Below, piece after piece: positions 33,429-46,017 of a stretch of 64,000 bases of DNA; positions within the stretch are counted from its first letter, which is position 1; each line of letters begins with the position of its first letter. The stretch is from Bacidia rubella (Eukaryota; Ascomycota; Lecanoromycetes; Lecanorales; Ramalinaceae), in contig JAVTIF010000008.1 in NCBI GenBank assembly GCA_032158265.1, positions 1,674,001 through 1,738,000 of the forward strand. Direction: 5' to 3'. The position numbers and the translations under genes are program-made. A model generated the notes under the pieces. It was not told where the DNA came from. It searched no databases and saw only the letters and a program-made list of their open reading frames with translations.

Positions 33429-35115
33429 GAACATGACTTTATGGGAGAAGAGTGAATGAAAGCTGGTGGCGAGTTGCTATGAAGTCATGAGGAAAAGTCG
33501 GCATTTTGTTTGCGTTTCGATTGGATGAGTTTGCATGTCACTAGAGCATCATCTCACGATGTGAAGACGTGCTGGTAGATGAGAAATGAAATGTTTGCAA
33601 TGATAAGTCAAGGCGTGAGTGCAAGTAAATGAGGGGCACGTGCCCACACCACCTTGTTCGGTTATGCTCGGGCGACAGATCTCTGCCCAACTCATCCATT
33701 CCAAGCTAATTATCTACCATGCTCTGATTCTAGTCTTTGCAATATATCCCTTCGCAATCGATCCCTTTACCACACTCTAATGAAAATAACTAACGACCAA
33801 CACAGCACCAAAGCTATCCCATAATCCACAAGCCCACCGATCTTTGTGCTCCAAAGAGCGTGCACCCCTTCACCCAACAAATCCCCCCTTTCCACCCACC
33901 TCTCTCGCACGAACCTCATGCTAACCACCAGCTCTATGCCCCCAAAACATCAATTACCGACACCAACCCGCCAAGATACCGCGTAAATCACCATCGACTC
34001 TCGCTCTCACCACCTTCCTCGCCGCCTTCCTCGCCACCCCCCTCGGCAATAAGCCGGGACAAGAACCACCCCCTCTTCCACTCCGCCCATCCTTTATTCA
34101 CATTTCAGATACTAATCATCCCCCCCACGTTCACGATTTTGTGGCTCGTTAACGCTTTCAACTAGGGAAAAGGGAAGGGGGGGGAACATTGAGCTGGGAG
34201 ATATGAAGGACATGCCGAATCGGCTACCTGCTTCTGCGAAATCGAGAGGTTAGTGGCAGGGGGCGGGAGATATTGCGAAACGCGAACGGAGGACTGCCGT
34301 CAGTGAGGAGATTTTGCTTGTAGTGGCTGTGACGTAGTTATGAGGAGGGAAGGAAGCGGTAGAAGTGGGTTGCGATTGGTGTAGCAGGCAGGTGGGAGAT
34401 GTACGACGTGCTGATTTGTCAGTTTTTCTTCGTTCTTCTTTGGTTTTGTTTGCTCGCTTCCGCTTCGAATATGCGGATTTGGAAAGACGGATAGGAGATG
34501 GTAGTATAATGTTTCTGTGTATCTCAAAGGGGCTGTGGGGGAGGTTATAGATGGAATGAATGATGGTCGTTGATGTTTTCAAGGAAAGGGCTGCGAGTGG
34601 GTGGGTGGATGTGTGGGCACAGTTTGCGCTGTTGCTGCCTGGGTGCTATTTGTATGGTTTTTATATTTTTAGGTGGAGGCTTGTTTGCATTGTGTTGGAA
34701 TGAAGGTCAAGATTGGGGTGGGTGGGGGACCGAGAAGGGGAATCATTGGGCAAGGAGAGTGTTAAAGGATTGAGGATGTGTGAGGATGTGGTCATGCTAG
34801 ATTGATGTTAAGTTAGGATAAGGGAGAGAAGAAAAGGTGATGAACGGAAGATAGTTGTGCATGTAATGTCCGCAACGGGATCTCAGGAGCGTGAGGGGCA
34901 AGGTGCGAGTATTGAGTATGATTGTAAGGGTCACATGTCTCCTTGATAGATCATGGGAAGGCAACGGTCGCCTGCGACTACTACAATCCTATGATTTTTG
35001 TCATTTAAGTAATCCATGTTCACGATCTCAAACCCAATCCGCCATCTTGCTTTCTGAGCTATCATCGACTCCTCTTCTTCCCCACGGCAAACGACACTTT
35101 TCAAAACACATCCCA
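33429..35115. other. Spacer between convergent ABC transporter and laccase
   Basis: 1687 bases between two 3' ends. The first half is C/CT-rich (33790-34080), the second G/T-rich. ORFs here are short and composition-driven. No gene supported. Confidence 0.4.
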
Positions 35116-37552
35116 TCACACACCCGAGTCATCCTGGAAGCACAACGCAGGATCACTCTGCCCACACTTCGCCCCCGGCGCCGCCCAATTTCCCTCATCA
35201 CCATACCAATTTCCCCAGTTTTTACACACCCTATTCGCTTCCACAATCGCGGGACTCGTGTGTCCACCAGGAGTGCCCGGGTTCGGCCAGGTCTGATTGG
35301 CCAGGGTCTGATCCTCCATGATCTGCATTCCCAGACCGCTGCTTATATGGTTGGCGATGTGGCAGTGGACCAGCCACGCGCCCGCGTTGTCTGCTTTGAA
35401 GGCGATTACGGCGTACCCAGAAGTGTCGACGAGGACTACGTCGCGCCGGGGTGGGTTGTTCGTTTTTAAGGTGAGGTTGGAAGGGGAGTAGACTTTGTTT
35501 GTGGCTTGTTCAAGGATTGCGAAGTCGTGCCCGTGAAGATGGATCTGAATCCGCGCACCAAGGGGTGAGTAGGGATGAACTGTGGGTGAGAGAACGTGGG
35601 GATGGAAAGAAAGGCAGATTGTCACGTACCGGATGGGCACCAGTGTCGCCAGAAGACCCAGGTATGATTGCTAGATAAATCTGGCAAGGGTATTAGATTA
35701 GTATGACTTGCTCGCAAGAAAGTCGGACAGAAGGAAGGGGTTTGCTGCTCACCCAATCTTTGCTGGTATACTGCTCAGGCACTATTCTCCACATCTGATC
35801 CCAGGTCCCAGTGTTGGCCAAATTGAGGAATGTGGGATTGGAATAATTGACTCTCATTGGATTGAACTCATCGGTCCCATCCACCGGAGCTGCCAGTGTC
35901 CATTGTGCTAAGGGGAAAGGGGGGTTTGTTCTCTCTTGAACCCAAAGGTCAAAGGCTTCTCCGTCTTTAGCACCATTGCTTGCGTTGCCAACCGTCCATG
36001 ATACTATTGGAGTAAGGCTTGCGTACGGTTCGTCAGCACACTCGCTCGGTGAGAAGTTGGTCCATTGCGTGGTAGTTGGGTCTGCGGTACTGGAGCTATT
36101 GTATCGTAGGATACCCGTCTCAGAATAATTTGCACCTTGGCCTTGATTACCTCCGCATATAGCTGTAAAGGTTCGGATCCAGTAGTTTTGATCGTCAGGG
36201 ATTGGGCCAGTACTACCGTTACTCGTAGGATTCGCTTCGACGATGACATTGTACCGTTGTCCAATACCGACCAGGATGGATGAAGTTACATAGCCGGTGA
36301 TAGGAACAAAGTCAGTGCTAACGACTTGTAACAGGTGATTGTCGATGCTGAAAACGAAGGTCATATCAAACGACGTATTGATCACTCGGAGTAGATACTT
36401 TTTGCCGGTCTCGAAGGTAATATTGTACGGCGACTGAATAGTTGTATCGCTCACATTTTTGCCGGTAAACTTGTTCACGTCCCCACGGCCATTCAAAAGA
36501 ATATCTGGGAATGACAACCCATCGTCAACGGCGTCGAAAGCCGAGTTGTGACCCCAGTCAGTCATGATCAAGGGAGGGCTGATTGCTTCATCATACTCTG
36601 CAGAAGTGGGTCCGTGGAACGTCATTGGGCCGACAGCTCCATCGGCATACTGGACGGAGTAGTGGGTATGGTACCAGGAGCTACCATACTGCATGACCTT
36701 GAATTTGTAGACAAAGCTATCGCCTGGGGCTATGGGACATTGGGTAATGCCATTGACACCATCCATATGCATAGTCAATAGCTGTCGGACGCCCTATACG
36801 TATGAATCAGCCTAAGAATCATAGATGAGACTCAGTGAAGCTCGTTTCCAAGGTCAGAGATGTAGATTCTGTTGATTGCGATGCCGAAAAAGACATGATT
36901 ACTTACATGCCAATGTACAGAGGTGCCATTGTGCAACATGTTGTTGGTCACATTGACCTCAACGCTAAAGCAGCTGTCAGTAGCGATCCGTTGTAAAGGC
37001 GGTAGAGCTGAGACCGTACGTGTCTCCCCAACATGCTTCGATCCAAGGTCTAGGATATTGGCTAGGGCCTTCATCACCCAGGTACTTGAACAGCTTAGCC
37101 TCGGGAAACTCCATGCCGTCAGCGTCGTATTGGTCATCCACGAGTTCGAGCCAGTATTGGCGTGTAGTTCCATTAGGCGCCTCATCCTCGTAAGGAGAGG
37201 TAATGTTGTATTGCTGCCCAGTCTTGGTATTCGCAAGCCAGCATTGACGGGAGATATCCGAGCAGGGAACCCATTCAGGATCCATAGCCGTGTAATTACA
37301 TAGGAACCCGCCGCTCGCAGGAGTACCTGGTGGTGGAAAAATGGGTCCTTGGAGAGCTGTCACCGGACGAGAGATTGATTCTGCAGCAGGCTCTCCTGGC
37401 TGAACGGGTATCACGAATTGGTTGATAGCTTCTGGCGGCTGCTTCGGCAGCTGCAGAGGTGTCTGATTTTCAATTCCATGTTGGACTGGTGATAAGGTCA
37501 CGATGCTAATGATTGAAGTCACTGCTCCCATAAAGCGATCGAAGAAATGCAT
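35116..37552 (-). CDS. Ascomycete laccase / multicopper oxidase
   Basis: Five exons, 37552-37020, 36964-36907, 36793-35753, 35680-35630 and 35544-35116 (introns 55, 113, 72, 85 nt) give 703 residues. All four copper motifs are present: SVHWHG near 195 (split by an intron), WYHTHYS near 239, HPIHLHGHDF near 561 (also at a splice junction) and HCHIANHISSGLGM near 621, with Leu at the usual type-1 axial position. The C-terminus is DDSGV, the DSG(L/I/V) plug typical of ascomycete laccases. The N-terminus is hydrophobic (GAVTSIISIVTL), suggesting secretion, and about 80 residues precede the first cupredoxin domain. Laccases oxidise phenols and couple phenolic polyketides in pigment pathways. Its neighbourhood to a PKS and a regulator is suggestive. 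Confidence 0.92.
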
Positions 37553-38805
37553 CTTGGCTTTGGCTTTGGGAAATGACAGCTGATGAGAACTTCAACTGTA
37601 AGAGAACTTCTAATGTGGGTTGTATGGAGTAAGCTGAGGGGGAAGTTGGGTGGTGATAGCCTTTCGGCGACCTTAGGACCCTCCTCAGGGGGGAGACACT
37701 TTTGCAGCCAGAAGAAGCCACACACCTGTCCGTGGCCAGACCGTTAGCCACTAGCTCCAGCTAACGTGTCCTACTTGTCAGCTACCTATGGATAGCTGTG
37801 ATTATCCCCTACATGATGTAAAAGGCGCTCTGTCCGGTGCGATAGTACAGCTGAGTCCGCTCACGAAAGTGTCCAGGCCGAAACATGTTCAGGGGAGAGC
37901 GCCGATTGTCACCAATGGCAAAGCCGAATAAGGCATCTTCAAACCAGGGGTTACGCACGTAGTGACGATCGTCTCGCGGGGCGGACTATTCGAGAGCGCC
38001 ATCGTTGTCAACCGCCAGCTGAGTGAATCTTCGCGCAGCTCGAAAAACACTAGCTCATCCTAGCCCAAGAAATTATGTCCCCTCTCCGCCTTGTGATAAC
38101 GGGAACGGATCGTCAGGTCGCAGCATGGTCCTAGCCAGATTAGTGAAGCGTTCATGCGGGGTCACCCTTAGCTAAAAAGAGTTGAGCAATGATGGACAAG
38201 AGATGAAATCGGAGAAATGTTTAGGTTGGACCCAAAAGTGGCGCCCGCTGCATTGACTACTTTAGTCTGGCCCAAAAGAGGAAACATCGACTGAGATAAG
38301 TTAGAGCCTTTTGTTCGCGTGGAAGCTGACAGAAAACGGCAATTGACGGCTTGACGCCCCAATTGTTCTAGACCCAAAGCCACTGGCAACGCAACGGCGT
38401 GCTTTGACCAACCTGTCTCCCATGTTGAAGCCAACGAAGGGGATTTTGAGCAGGAAGAAAAGTTTTGCTCTATGTAGAGGCTGGGCACTTGTTGTCGGCC
38501 ACTCTTGGTCTTGTGAAGGAGCGCATACAGCATCAGGTATTAGGATCCCCTGTGCATGATCCGCCTCTACCTCACTTTCAACTTGTCGAGGAGAGCGCAG
38601 ATTTGAGCCAGACGGAGAGCTGGTGTTGAGCTCGAGTGATGTCATTACGGTGGGTATCCTGTGGGTTCGTGCGCAGGGGCAGCTTTTTGGTGTGTGCCGT
38701 TGTGAGTCGAGAGTGGGGTTTAGCAATGGTGGTGGCTCTGATTTGGGCAGCTGAAGTCGTCTATCGCCCTAACATCGACTCAATGTAGGTTGGTACGAAG
38801 CCTCT
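37553..38805. other. Laccase upstream region
   Basis: 1253 bases containing the laccase promoter and the 3' end of the next minus-strand gene. Two overlapping minus-strand ORFs (38168-38533 and 38301-38726) have no recognisable motif and no obvious splice partners; I do not call them genes. Confidence 0.4.
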
Positions 38806-39573
38806 TCAGCAACTATCACTCGATAGTCCCTTGGCCGCCATCTCCTCGGTGTGCCCTCCATCCACCTCTCTAAGCCTACACCGAGGCTCGCTATCCCGTC
38901 CACCGTCATCCATCCAAAACGCTCCGATAACATCATTCAAACCCTCGAACAGCCGACCTTTCTTGTATTGGGCGTGATCTCGGAACCCCATCAGCTTGTT
39001 CAGACACCACGACTGCAGCGCCCGCCTCTCGTCTCTTGTCATGCCCACCACGATATCTTTCATGATTCTCTCTAGTTCTATTGTACCCGCATCGCTTAGA
39101 GTTTCTTTGGCTATCCGCCCTTTGCTCTCGACTAGCATGTCTCCAATCTGCAGCAGCGTATCCAGAGCCATGCATTTCGTATCAATGCTTGCTGTTGTAG
39201 GGCAACTCTTCTCCACCTCTTCAATACAGTCGCGCACTTCCGTCGACGCGTTGAGCACCGTGTATTGTGCTTTCAGACCGTCATACATATCGGACTGCGT
39301 GTTTAGGGTATTTCGAACAATGTAAGGGAGGTGCCAGAACGTAGAGGCTCGAATGTGACCAAATTCTGCGGTGCGATTGTATTCGTATACAAGAGATCTG
39401 AGAACCGAAGGATGTTGTAAGGCGGCTTGCTTGAGGAGGTTGAAGAGGCTGGCGGGTGGGAGACCCTGGATCGTGACGTCTAGCTGATCGGGGATGCTTG
39501 ATGGAAGAGGATCTGGGGCTGTAACAAGCGCTTCATGTGAAGCAGTGGTGCTACCAATATTCAATGATGCCAT
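38806..39573 (-). CDS. Helical protein, distant Cut8/Sts1-like (paralogue 1)
   Basis: Single exon, 255 residues. Mostly alpha-helical. Landmarks: LPPASLFNLLKQAALQHPSV near residue 40, VRDCIEEVEKSCPTTASIDT and KCMALDTLLQIGDM in the middle, then DERRALQSWCLNKLMGFRD. These align in order with the neighbour at 39911-40768 (ILLQASEAYPHLV, ECIKEILEQCHKESSYETKS, DEARRLKSWVQDKLVELRD). The L-LL---HP motif recalls Cut8/Sts1, which tethers the proteasome in the nucleus, but the match is weak and this is only a suggestion. No signal peptide or membrane segment. Confidence 0.5.
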   Translation of the reverse strand: MASLNIGSTTASHEALVTAPDPLPSSIPDQLDVTIQGLPPASLFNLLKQAALQHPSVLRSLVYEYNRTAEFGHIRASTFWHLPYIVRNTLNTQSDMYDGLKAQYTVLNASTEVRDCIEEVEKSCPTTASIDTKCMALDTLLQIGDMLVESKGRIAKETLSDAGTIELERIMKDIVVGMTRDERRALQSWCLNKLMGFRDHAQYKKGRLFEGLNDVIGAFWMDDGGRDSEPRCRLREVDGGHTEEMAAKGLSSDSC

Positions 39574-39910
39574 GGCGACGCGTTCAGCTCTGTCGTGATT
39601 AGTAAGAAATGATGTGTGAAAAGTGTTTGGACATGGTAGGTCAGAGAAACCGCGACGCGTTGACGTGCTGACGCGTTCCAGACGAGCCCTCTGCTTACCA
39701 TTATCTTAGCACCTTCACATAAAGCAAATTGTATCCATCACAATTCATCTTCCAATGAGAGACCTGGTGAATTAGTCTACATGTCCTTGGTATTGTCATT
39801 GCTGCACTCAAGGATCATTTCTCAACTGTAGTAGAGAGCTCGAGTTGAATGTGTATTGGCAGCATCGTCACTTCAATCGAGCATTTGCCCTTCATGTATA
39901 CGGCCGTTTC
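39574..39910. other. Spacer between Cut8-like paralogues
   Basis: 337 bases between two tandem minus-strand paralogues. It must contain the promoter of the left copy. Nothing else seen. Confidence 0.4.
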
Positions 39911-40768
39911 TCATAAACAAAGCTCGCTGTCACTCTGGCTCTCGTCATGGTCTTCGTTCGAGTCCTCTTCCTCTTCGTCGTCATCAACAAGCAAAGCATC
40001 AACTACAACATGTAGACCCTCAACCACACCTTCATCGTCTCCACCATCTCTTAGCTCCACCAATTTATCTTGCACCCATGACTTCAATCGACGAGCCTCG
40101 TCCAATGAAATGTAGCCCGCCACAGTCTCAAACGCTTCCATCAACGTGCTCTTCACAAAGTAATCTTTCCGCACTTCGTGTCCTATAACTCCGTAGCTCT
40201 CTAGTATAATTACACTGATCTTTCTTAGAGCTTCGAGTGCATTGCTCTTAGTCTCATAGCTCGATTCTTTATGACACTGTTCCAAGATCTCTTTGATACA
40301 CTCGGTCACAGTAGAGCCCGCCTCGTCGGCAAACTCAAAGGCGTGCGAGTCTTTCAGCTTGTCGTCTTTGTAATTCAGCGTTTCATCTACGCGGGCAGAC
40401 AGGTCTGAAAAGCGGACGACTTTTGTGCGTTCGGATTCTGCAAGTCTATCGGCTTCATCCCGAACGAGACGGCAGACGAGATGTGGGTAGGCTTCAGATG
40501 CTTGGAGGAGTATGCGCCGGAGGCTGGGTTCGGAAAGAGGTTCGAGAAGCGTTCTTGTGCGAGCCTGGGCTTGAGAGCTTTTACTGGCAATGTCTTTCAT
40601 TACGCGATGAGAGACTGGAAGTTGTGGTTGCACAGGCAAGCTGGTTGAGGATGCGTCTTTGTGTTCTTTGGTACCCCTGAAAGAATGCTGGATATGATCA
40701 TAGGGACTCCCTGTAGCAATGGGAGTCCCTGTTGACGAACGCTGGCGTTTTGAGGCGCGATCTGCCAT
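39911..40768 (-). CDS. Helical protein, distant Cut8/Sts1-like (paralogue 2)
   Basis: Single exon, 285 residues. The N-terminus MADRASKRQRSSTG has a basic KRQR stretch that could be a nuclear signal. A helical core follows (EPSLRRILLQASEAYPHLVC; SSYETKSNALEALRKISVI), and the C-terminus is strongly acidic (DDDEEEEDSNED). The core aligns with the neighbour at 38806-39573, so they are tandem duplicates. In S. pombe Cut8 a similar ILLQ-x-x-E/x-HPDL segment occurs, which is why I mention that family; identity elsewhere is low. A proteasome-tethering role is speculative. Confidence 0.55.
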   Translation of the reverse strand: MADRASKRQRSSTGTPIATGSPYDHIQHSFRGTKEHKDASSTSLPVQPQLPVSHRVMKDIASKSSQAQARTRTLLEPLSEPSLRRILLQASEAYPHLVCRLVRDEADRLAESERTKVVRFSDLSARVDETLNYKDDKLKDSHAFEFADEAGSTVTECIKEILEQCHKESSYETKSNALEALRKISVIILESYGVIGHEVRKDYFVKSTLMEAFETVAGYISLDEARRLKSWVQDKLVELRDGGDDEGVVEGLHVVVDALLVDDDEEEEDSNEDHDESQSDSELCL

Positions 40769-41060
40769 GTCGTGGCCATGTCTATGGAAAGCGTTGGCGT
40801 TGACGCGAGAATCGGAGGTGGCACGGAAGTCGCTTTGCAGGGTGGCGTTCTACGCAAGTTTTTCTTACCTCTGGCACTCAATGTTATTCGATCACCAACC
40901 TATTCCTACATCCATCATCTCGTGCTAGCTATTTGCCACATATTCATTGAAAGCAGTTCCAGCTGCTTCGGTCATGAGCTTGAGTTAGTCTACTGGTGTT
41001 TAAGACTCTATCTTAGACTCTACCTATGGCTGTTCAACGAAACCTTGTTGTGCGATATTT
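40769..41060. promoter_or_regulatory. Divergent promoter: Cut8-like 2 / Zn2Cys6 factor
   Basis: 292 bases between start codons on opposite strands. No distinct operator recognised; a binding site for the neighbouring factor cannot be assigned. Confidence 0.35.
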
Positions 41061-43238
41061 ATGATGGCATCAATTCATGAGCATCGCCGAAATGGCAAAC
41101 TTGCGTCTTGTGAGCCTTGCCGTAAGTCAAAACTAAGCTGTGATCATGCCAAGCCCGTATGTGCGCGATGTTGGAAGCGACGTAAGCCAGAAAACTGTTT
41201 ATACCACCCGTCGCCTATGACAAAAAGGGCAACCGCAAGACCCAGTCCTCTTCCGGAGGCCGATCAATCCCAGGTTGACCGACATCGCCCTGATGAAAAC
41301 GAAAGTGAAGCGGGTTCGGTAGAGCTGCCGGATCTGCCCTCGTCTCGTGTATCAAGTCCAGTAGGACCTCCCACAACGGGCTTTCTAGGCTCGACTAGTT
41401 TCCTGGATCCTTTCAGTGATGGACAGCACGACGTTCGGGTAACCCAAGAGAATAGGAACACTGATATCTGCGGTTGCTATGTCTCCGAAAAGGCACCCAA
41501 GAAAGATGCTCCATTGGTTCAGGAAGGAGCGGACGTTCTCAAGGTACTGATCTCCATTCCAATGTATGGCGAGGGGCTCGAAGCTTGGTACAAGTTACGG
41601 ACCTGGGAGACTACGCTGCCCTACGTTCGTAATTGTATTCAAAAAATCAAATTTAAGACCTCCAGTGGGGCATCGGAGCCTCTTCTGGATTTATCTCACA
41701 CAATCACCCTCAAAACATCACAATGTTCACCTTTCAAATGGGACAAACCCTTGGCTGATGCAGCAGAGTCTGCATTCGGTGAAGATCTGACATGGGAAGT
41801 CGTAGGTCTGATGCTCGTCGTTGCAGGCCGCAGTGCACTCATAACCAGTGCATGCTCCCATCTAGGTGAAGCTAATCATTCTTTGCCCTACACGTGGATG
41901 GAAACAGCTCGCTTGTTGCTCCGGGCTGGCACGCAGTGTGTCCGATTTTGCAGCGAGTACGGCCAACTAAATGATCTCGGTTTTCATCTTATTCTTTTTG
42001 ATCTCATATTGCATTCCCACATTTATGGAGATGCTGATTATTTGTGCTGGCGAAAAATGGGAGACGTTGCTGCCGCAATATTCGCGCTCGGTTTGCACAA
42101 AGAGTGTGACAGTAAAGCCAATCTTCCTTTCTTCTATCTGGAATTGCGAAGAAGAGCGTTCTGGGAAGCATACCTTATTGACAAGGAACTTGCCACCTTT
42201 CTTGGTAGACCACCTTTGATAAATGGAAGGTATTGCACTATTGGAGTGCCACTCGACTTTCAAGAAGACGCATTATCACTGTACGGCGACAAGCTTCAAA
42301 CCGCATTCAGCAAGCTCGACGCGAACGGCTGGAGCCGGGAGGATTCTGTGAGTAGGTGGACATGGTTAAGATCAAGCGCCATAAGTCTGAGGTATCGCGA
42401 AGACATCCTGGAGCTTTCTTTAGGCCCTGGTAAACATACTGTGGAGTCTAGCGTACGGTAAGCTATAATGTAATGTGACTTTGTACTGACTAATTGATAT
42501 TAGATCTATTCAAGAACGACAGAACGAGGCATTTCGTACCGAACTACCCAGACACTTACTAACAGCCCCTACAATGTGGATCGGCGAGAAAAGTCCAACC
42601 CACAACCTCTTTCTCGTGTTGAGCTACCTCAATTTCGAGTACAATGACTTCATCCTTCAAAGGGCCCTAGCCAAAAGCGGACAGGCCACATCAAGCTATT
42701 TGCTCCATATATCACATACAGTCTTGACAGCACTCCTGATACTTACCGGAAACAGACATCAATTAGGTCCATACAATATAGTTCTACCGTGGATTGTAGG
42801 TCGTTGGTCTCGCTCAGGGTGTTCAAGGAACTAAAACGCTTACAGATCGCAATGTACGGTCTTCCAACCGCAGCCGTGCTGGCGCTAGAGCTACTGAGAC
42901 ATAGCAGCACTGCCTTTTCTGACAAATCTACTGACTTCCCTCGCTTGCGCATCGTGAAGGATCTAAGTGTGTTCGTATCTGACATTGACTATATTCTGCG
43001 GCCATCTCACGGAAACTATGCCATATGTACACAGGCTCGTAAGACCCTACAAACAATTCTCGATACGGTACTGGCAAACGCTCTGGGACTCCAGAATCAA
43101 GCATCGAATGATGCACCCGCAACAACGCAAATGGCTGACGATGTCGATGTGTCAGGCTTTGATGACCTAGACTGGCTCAATAATGACTTTGATTTGGAGT
43201 TCTGGACTAACCTAGAGGAGCACCCGTTCTTGACGTGA
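41061..43238 (+). CDS. Zn2Cys6 transcription factor with fungal-specific TF domain
   Basis: Exons 41061-42457, 42504-42795 and 42846-43238 (introns 46 and 50 nt) give 693 residues. The binuclear zinc cluster lies at about residues 17-47 with spacing C-x2-C-x6-C-x6-C-x2-C-x8-C (SCEPCRKSKLSC, then CARCWKRR). A Ser/Pro-rich linker follows, then the middle homology (fungal_trans) region with LGLHKECDSKANLPFFYLEL, RRRAFWEAYLIDKELATFLG and RPPLINGRY. The C-terminus is acidic (DVSGFDDLDWLNNDF), a plausible activation domain. Two ATGs are adjacent (41061 and 41064). Such factors often regulate secondary metabolism or catabolism; the nearest candidate targets are the laccase and the PKS, an inference. 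Confidence 0.9.
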
Positions 43239-43763
43239 TCTTTTCGCAAGCACGATTGCATAAACCTCACTTGTAAAAAGATGTGGTCGGAAAACAATTG
43301 AAGTGTTGTCTTTGTGGTCATTGTGGTCTATCAGATGGAGCTCTAGTAACTCAAAAAGGTATAGAAGATCATCTCACAGTCCTACAATGCCATCCTCTAA
43401 AGTAACGAAGCTAAGGAATGCCACTATAGGCAGGCGCACAGGGACAGGACCGCACTTTGATCAGAAAATGGAAGAATGAATGCAAGAAGGAGCCGCTACC
43501 TTGACCAAGGTAGCCCTAGTAGCGATGCCTTCGATCTAGCTTATGTTCGACACCTAGCCTTTCCCAATTTTTAAAGCAAAAGAGTGTATCTTTTCATCCT
43601 CACAGTACTCTAACCCCACTGGCAATGGCAAGCGTCTTCAAAGTTCTTGAATGGAAACCAAACACACTACGCTTGCGCGGAATCTCTGTGCGAAGCTTCA
43701 TGTTTCCTTACATTAGGCGAAGATGACGTGGGTCATGACCTGGGAGAATGGCCCTGGGATTTG
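43239..43763. other. Spacer between convergent genes
   Basis: 525 bases between the 3' ends of the transcription factor and the first DUF7923-like gene. Nothing recognised. Confidence 0.4.
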
Positions 43764-44940
43764 CTAATTGTCTCGTCCCGCTCTTTTGAAAGGACTTGCG
43801 TTGTCGAAATGCACATTTCTTGATCCGCTCTTGCCATGGCTTTTCTCTTGGGAGGGTGATAGCGTCGGCTGCCTCGTACTATTAGCATGGAAGCCAGCCA
43901 TTGTGGCATCACCACCCCATTGAAAGGCCTCAGGGAGTTCGAGCGGAAGTTTGAAGACACCTAGACACTGGGAAGTTATATCCGGGCCTCTGGTTCCGAG
44001 CAGAGTTATGCCACCCTGGCCTGAGAGCCGGGGTGAGATGGATCTGAGAGCTTCGTCGAACATTGTCACATCTTGCACGCCCAGGTAGATGTGTCTGCAA
44101 GAATGGTCACTGCCGAACTGGTAGATGAGATCTACATCTGGATGAGAAGTGTTTGGCCTCATCGGTCATTTCTGCTCACCTGACATCTCACTGTGCGCTT
44201 TCTGCTTTTGAACGTTGGTGACCTCCGCATACAACTGGCCATCAATACCCTACGCCAGCTTGTGCTTCCACCTATCCGCTGGTGAAGTTCCATGACTCGT
44301 CACAAACCTTAGACTGACTTCCATGTCAAAGACGCTGAGTCTGGATTGGTAAAGATCCATGATTTTCCAGTAAATGGTGGAGGCGATGTTGCGACCTCCC
44401 TGGCGATCGAATGAAGTTTGCATATTGCGGAACTGCGACAGGTCAGTAACAATTGGGTATGATGTTCCATCACACAGAAACAACTGGCCTTGAAAGCTTC
44501 AGCATTGGCATCGATCAGCACGGCAACGTAATCTGGTCGCTTCTGTTAAACAGATCAAGAAAGCTATGACAGCGTCGGAAAATGTTATGCGGTACCTTTG
44601 GCTGGCTGGATAGCTTGACTTCGCAGTGAAGTTTTCCCTGTCCTGCATTGTGACGACTGTTGTCCTTTGCTAGACGAAGATTTCGATCGATGGAAGCCTT
44701 GTTGGCCCGCTTTTCCTGCTTCAGCTCATGCGAATATTCTTGTACCTGGTTCTCAAGAGTGACATAGTCGTCTAGAAGATCCTGAATGTAGATAAGTGAA
44801 TCTCTTGAGTTACGATAGCGATCACATAGGCTTACGTTGAGCACTGTGAGTATCTGCCTCCCCTGCCAGTCATCAAGCAATCCCTCCTCTTGTAGACGCC
44901 GTCGGTGGTAGGTTGCTGATGCAATACTGGTTGGTGGCAT
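43764..44940 (-). CDS. DUF7923-like protein, copy 1, without CCCH zinc fingers
   Basis: Starts MPPTSIASATYHRR at 44940. Supported exons: 44940-44836, 44781-44596, 44542-44474, then from 44432; introns 54, 53 and 41 nt. A coiled-coil stretch (DDYVTLENQVQEYSHELKQE) is followed by PDYVAVLIDANAEAF and FRNMQTSFDRQGG, homologous to VAVLIDADADDYM and FRADFLNKHKGG of the gene at 47586-48954. The 3' part (FGSDHSCRHIYLGVQDVTMF, GGITLLGTRGP) matches CKHLILGVCHDGGY and GLVTLLASGT. Splicing between about 44330 and 44100 is not resolved. The C-terminus ends RAGRDN without the Cys/His fingers of the right-hand paralogue. I remember the family as fungal DUF7923; function unknown. A disrupted copy cannot be excluded. 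Confidence 0.55.
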
Positions 44941-46017
44941 CGTCGATCTCGATTCGGAAACTGTCTTTGAGAAGATGAAGAAGAAGAAAGTCAGGGAGAG
45001 GAATTTAACGAATAGAATCAGGCAATAGCGGACCTTGTGGTAAGGCAAATTGATGCTAGGCCGCAAGACTGGAAGTCTGCCCTCTTGGCCTTGACTTTTG
45101 GTTTCTTGGTTGATTTGCCTTTACGCAAACATGAAATACCTGTGGATGACAAATAGTCAAAACGCTAATTATGATAGACAAGCGGCATTCGAAGCCACAA
45201 CGAAAATGAGGATGTAGAACTCATTTCGCCTATTCTTTCACATTGCTCAGAACCTACAGCAAGGCTTTCTGGTTACCACAAAGCATTTTATGCAAGCGAA
45301 GTGGTCTGTTATAAGTGCTCAGTCTTCGGTATGCTTGATTTCGCGCTGCGACGTCTCTGAAGGTGAAAGATACTTGTTCGACCACTTATTAGCACCCCAA
45401 CAACAGATTTAGATGGTCTATGAAAATCTTCCCAATGTGTTTGGTGGGGATATTATCTGTACCTTGCAGCCTCTGTTGCACACTATCCATCCGCACATCG
45501 ATGGCGAGTGCCCTTCGTTGATCATCGATCTCTTGCGGTGGTCTATGTGTAGACCCCCCTACTATTGGAAGTTGTGCCAAAGCTTACTTGTTCAGCAACC
45601 TCTTTATCGGTTGTCAATGCGAGCTTTTACTTGGCATCAACTCTAGATCTATAAAAAGGCGACTGACTCTGAAATCCAGGCTTTGTTGGCTGCATGTTGA
45701 GGTGGGCTTCTCAGCCTGTCGTTGTGCTTGGACACATGGCGCCAACGAAGAGCATTAGCTTTGCATCCGTGATTGCGGCTCTAATGAATGATCATTACGT
45801 GTGATCTCACTCTAAATGAGCAAGAAAAACTCAAAGGCAGCTCTTCTCGCACTGGATCATGAATCGTGTACCTTCGATCAAATTGTTGTGGTCCGAAGCA
45901 TTAAGGCCTTAATTCTATTCTGATAAAAATACATTGCCTTCCAATTCTCCGAAATTACGATCTTGGGTCTGACCGACCAATGTTTTGCTGAACGTTCACG
46001 ATTCTTTATCTGATGAC
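44941..46017. other. Spacer between DUF7923-like copies 1 and 2
   Basis: 1077 bases with only short random-looking ORFs. It must contain the promoter of copy 1. No transposon remnant recognised. Confidence 0.4.

Noticed and set aside
38168..38726. Two overlapping minus-strand ORFs (121 and 141 codons) upstream of the laccase
   Set aside because: No domain, no signal peptide, no convincing splice partners, and two frames compete over the same bases.
45389..45646. Opposing ORFs of 63 and 77 codons that looked like a transposase remnant
   Set aside because: No terminal repeats, no catalytic motif and no neighbouring fragments in matching frames.
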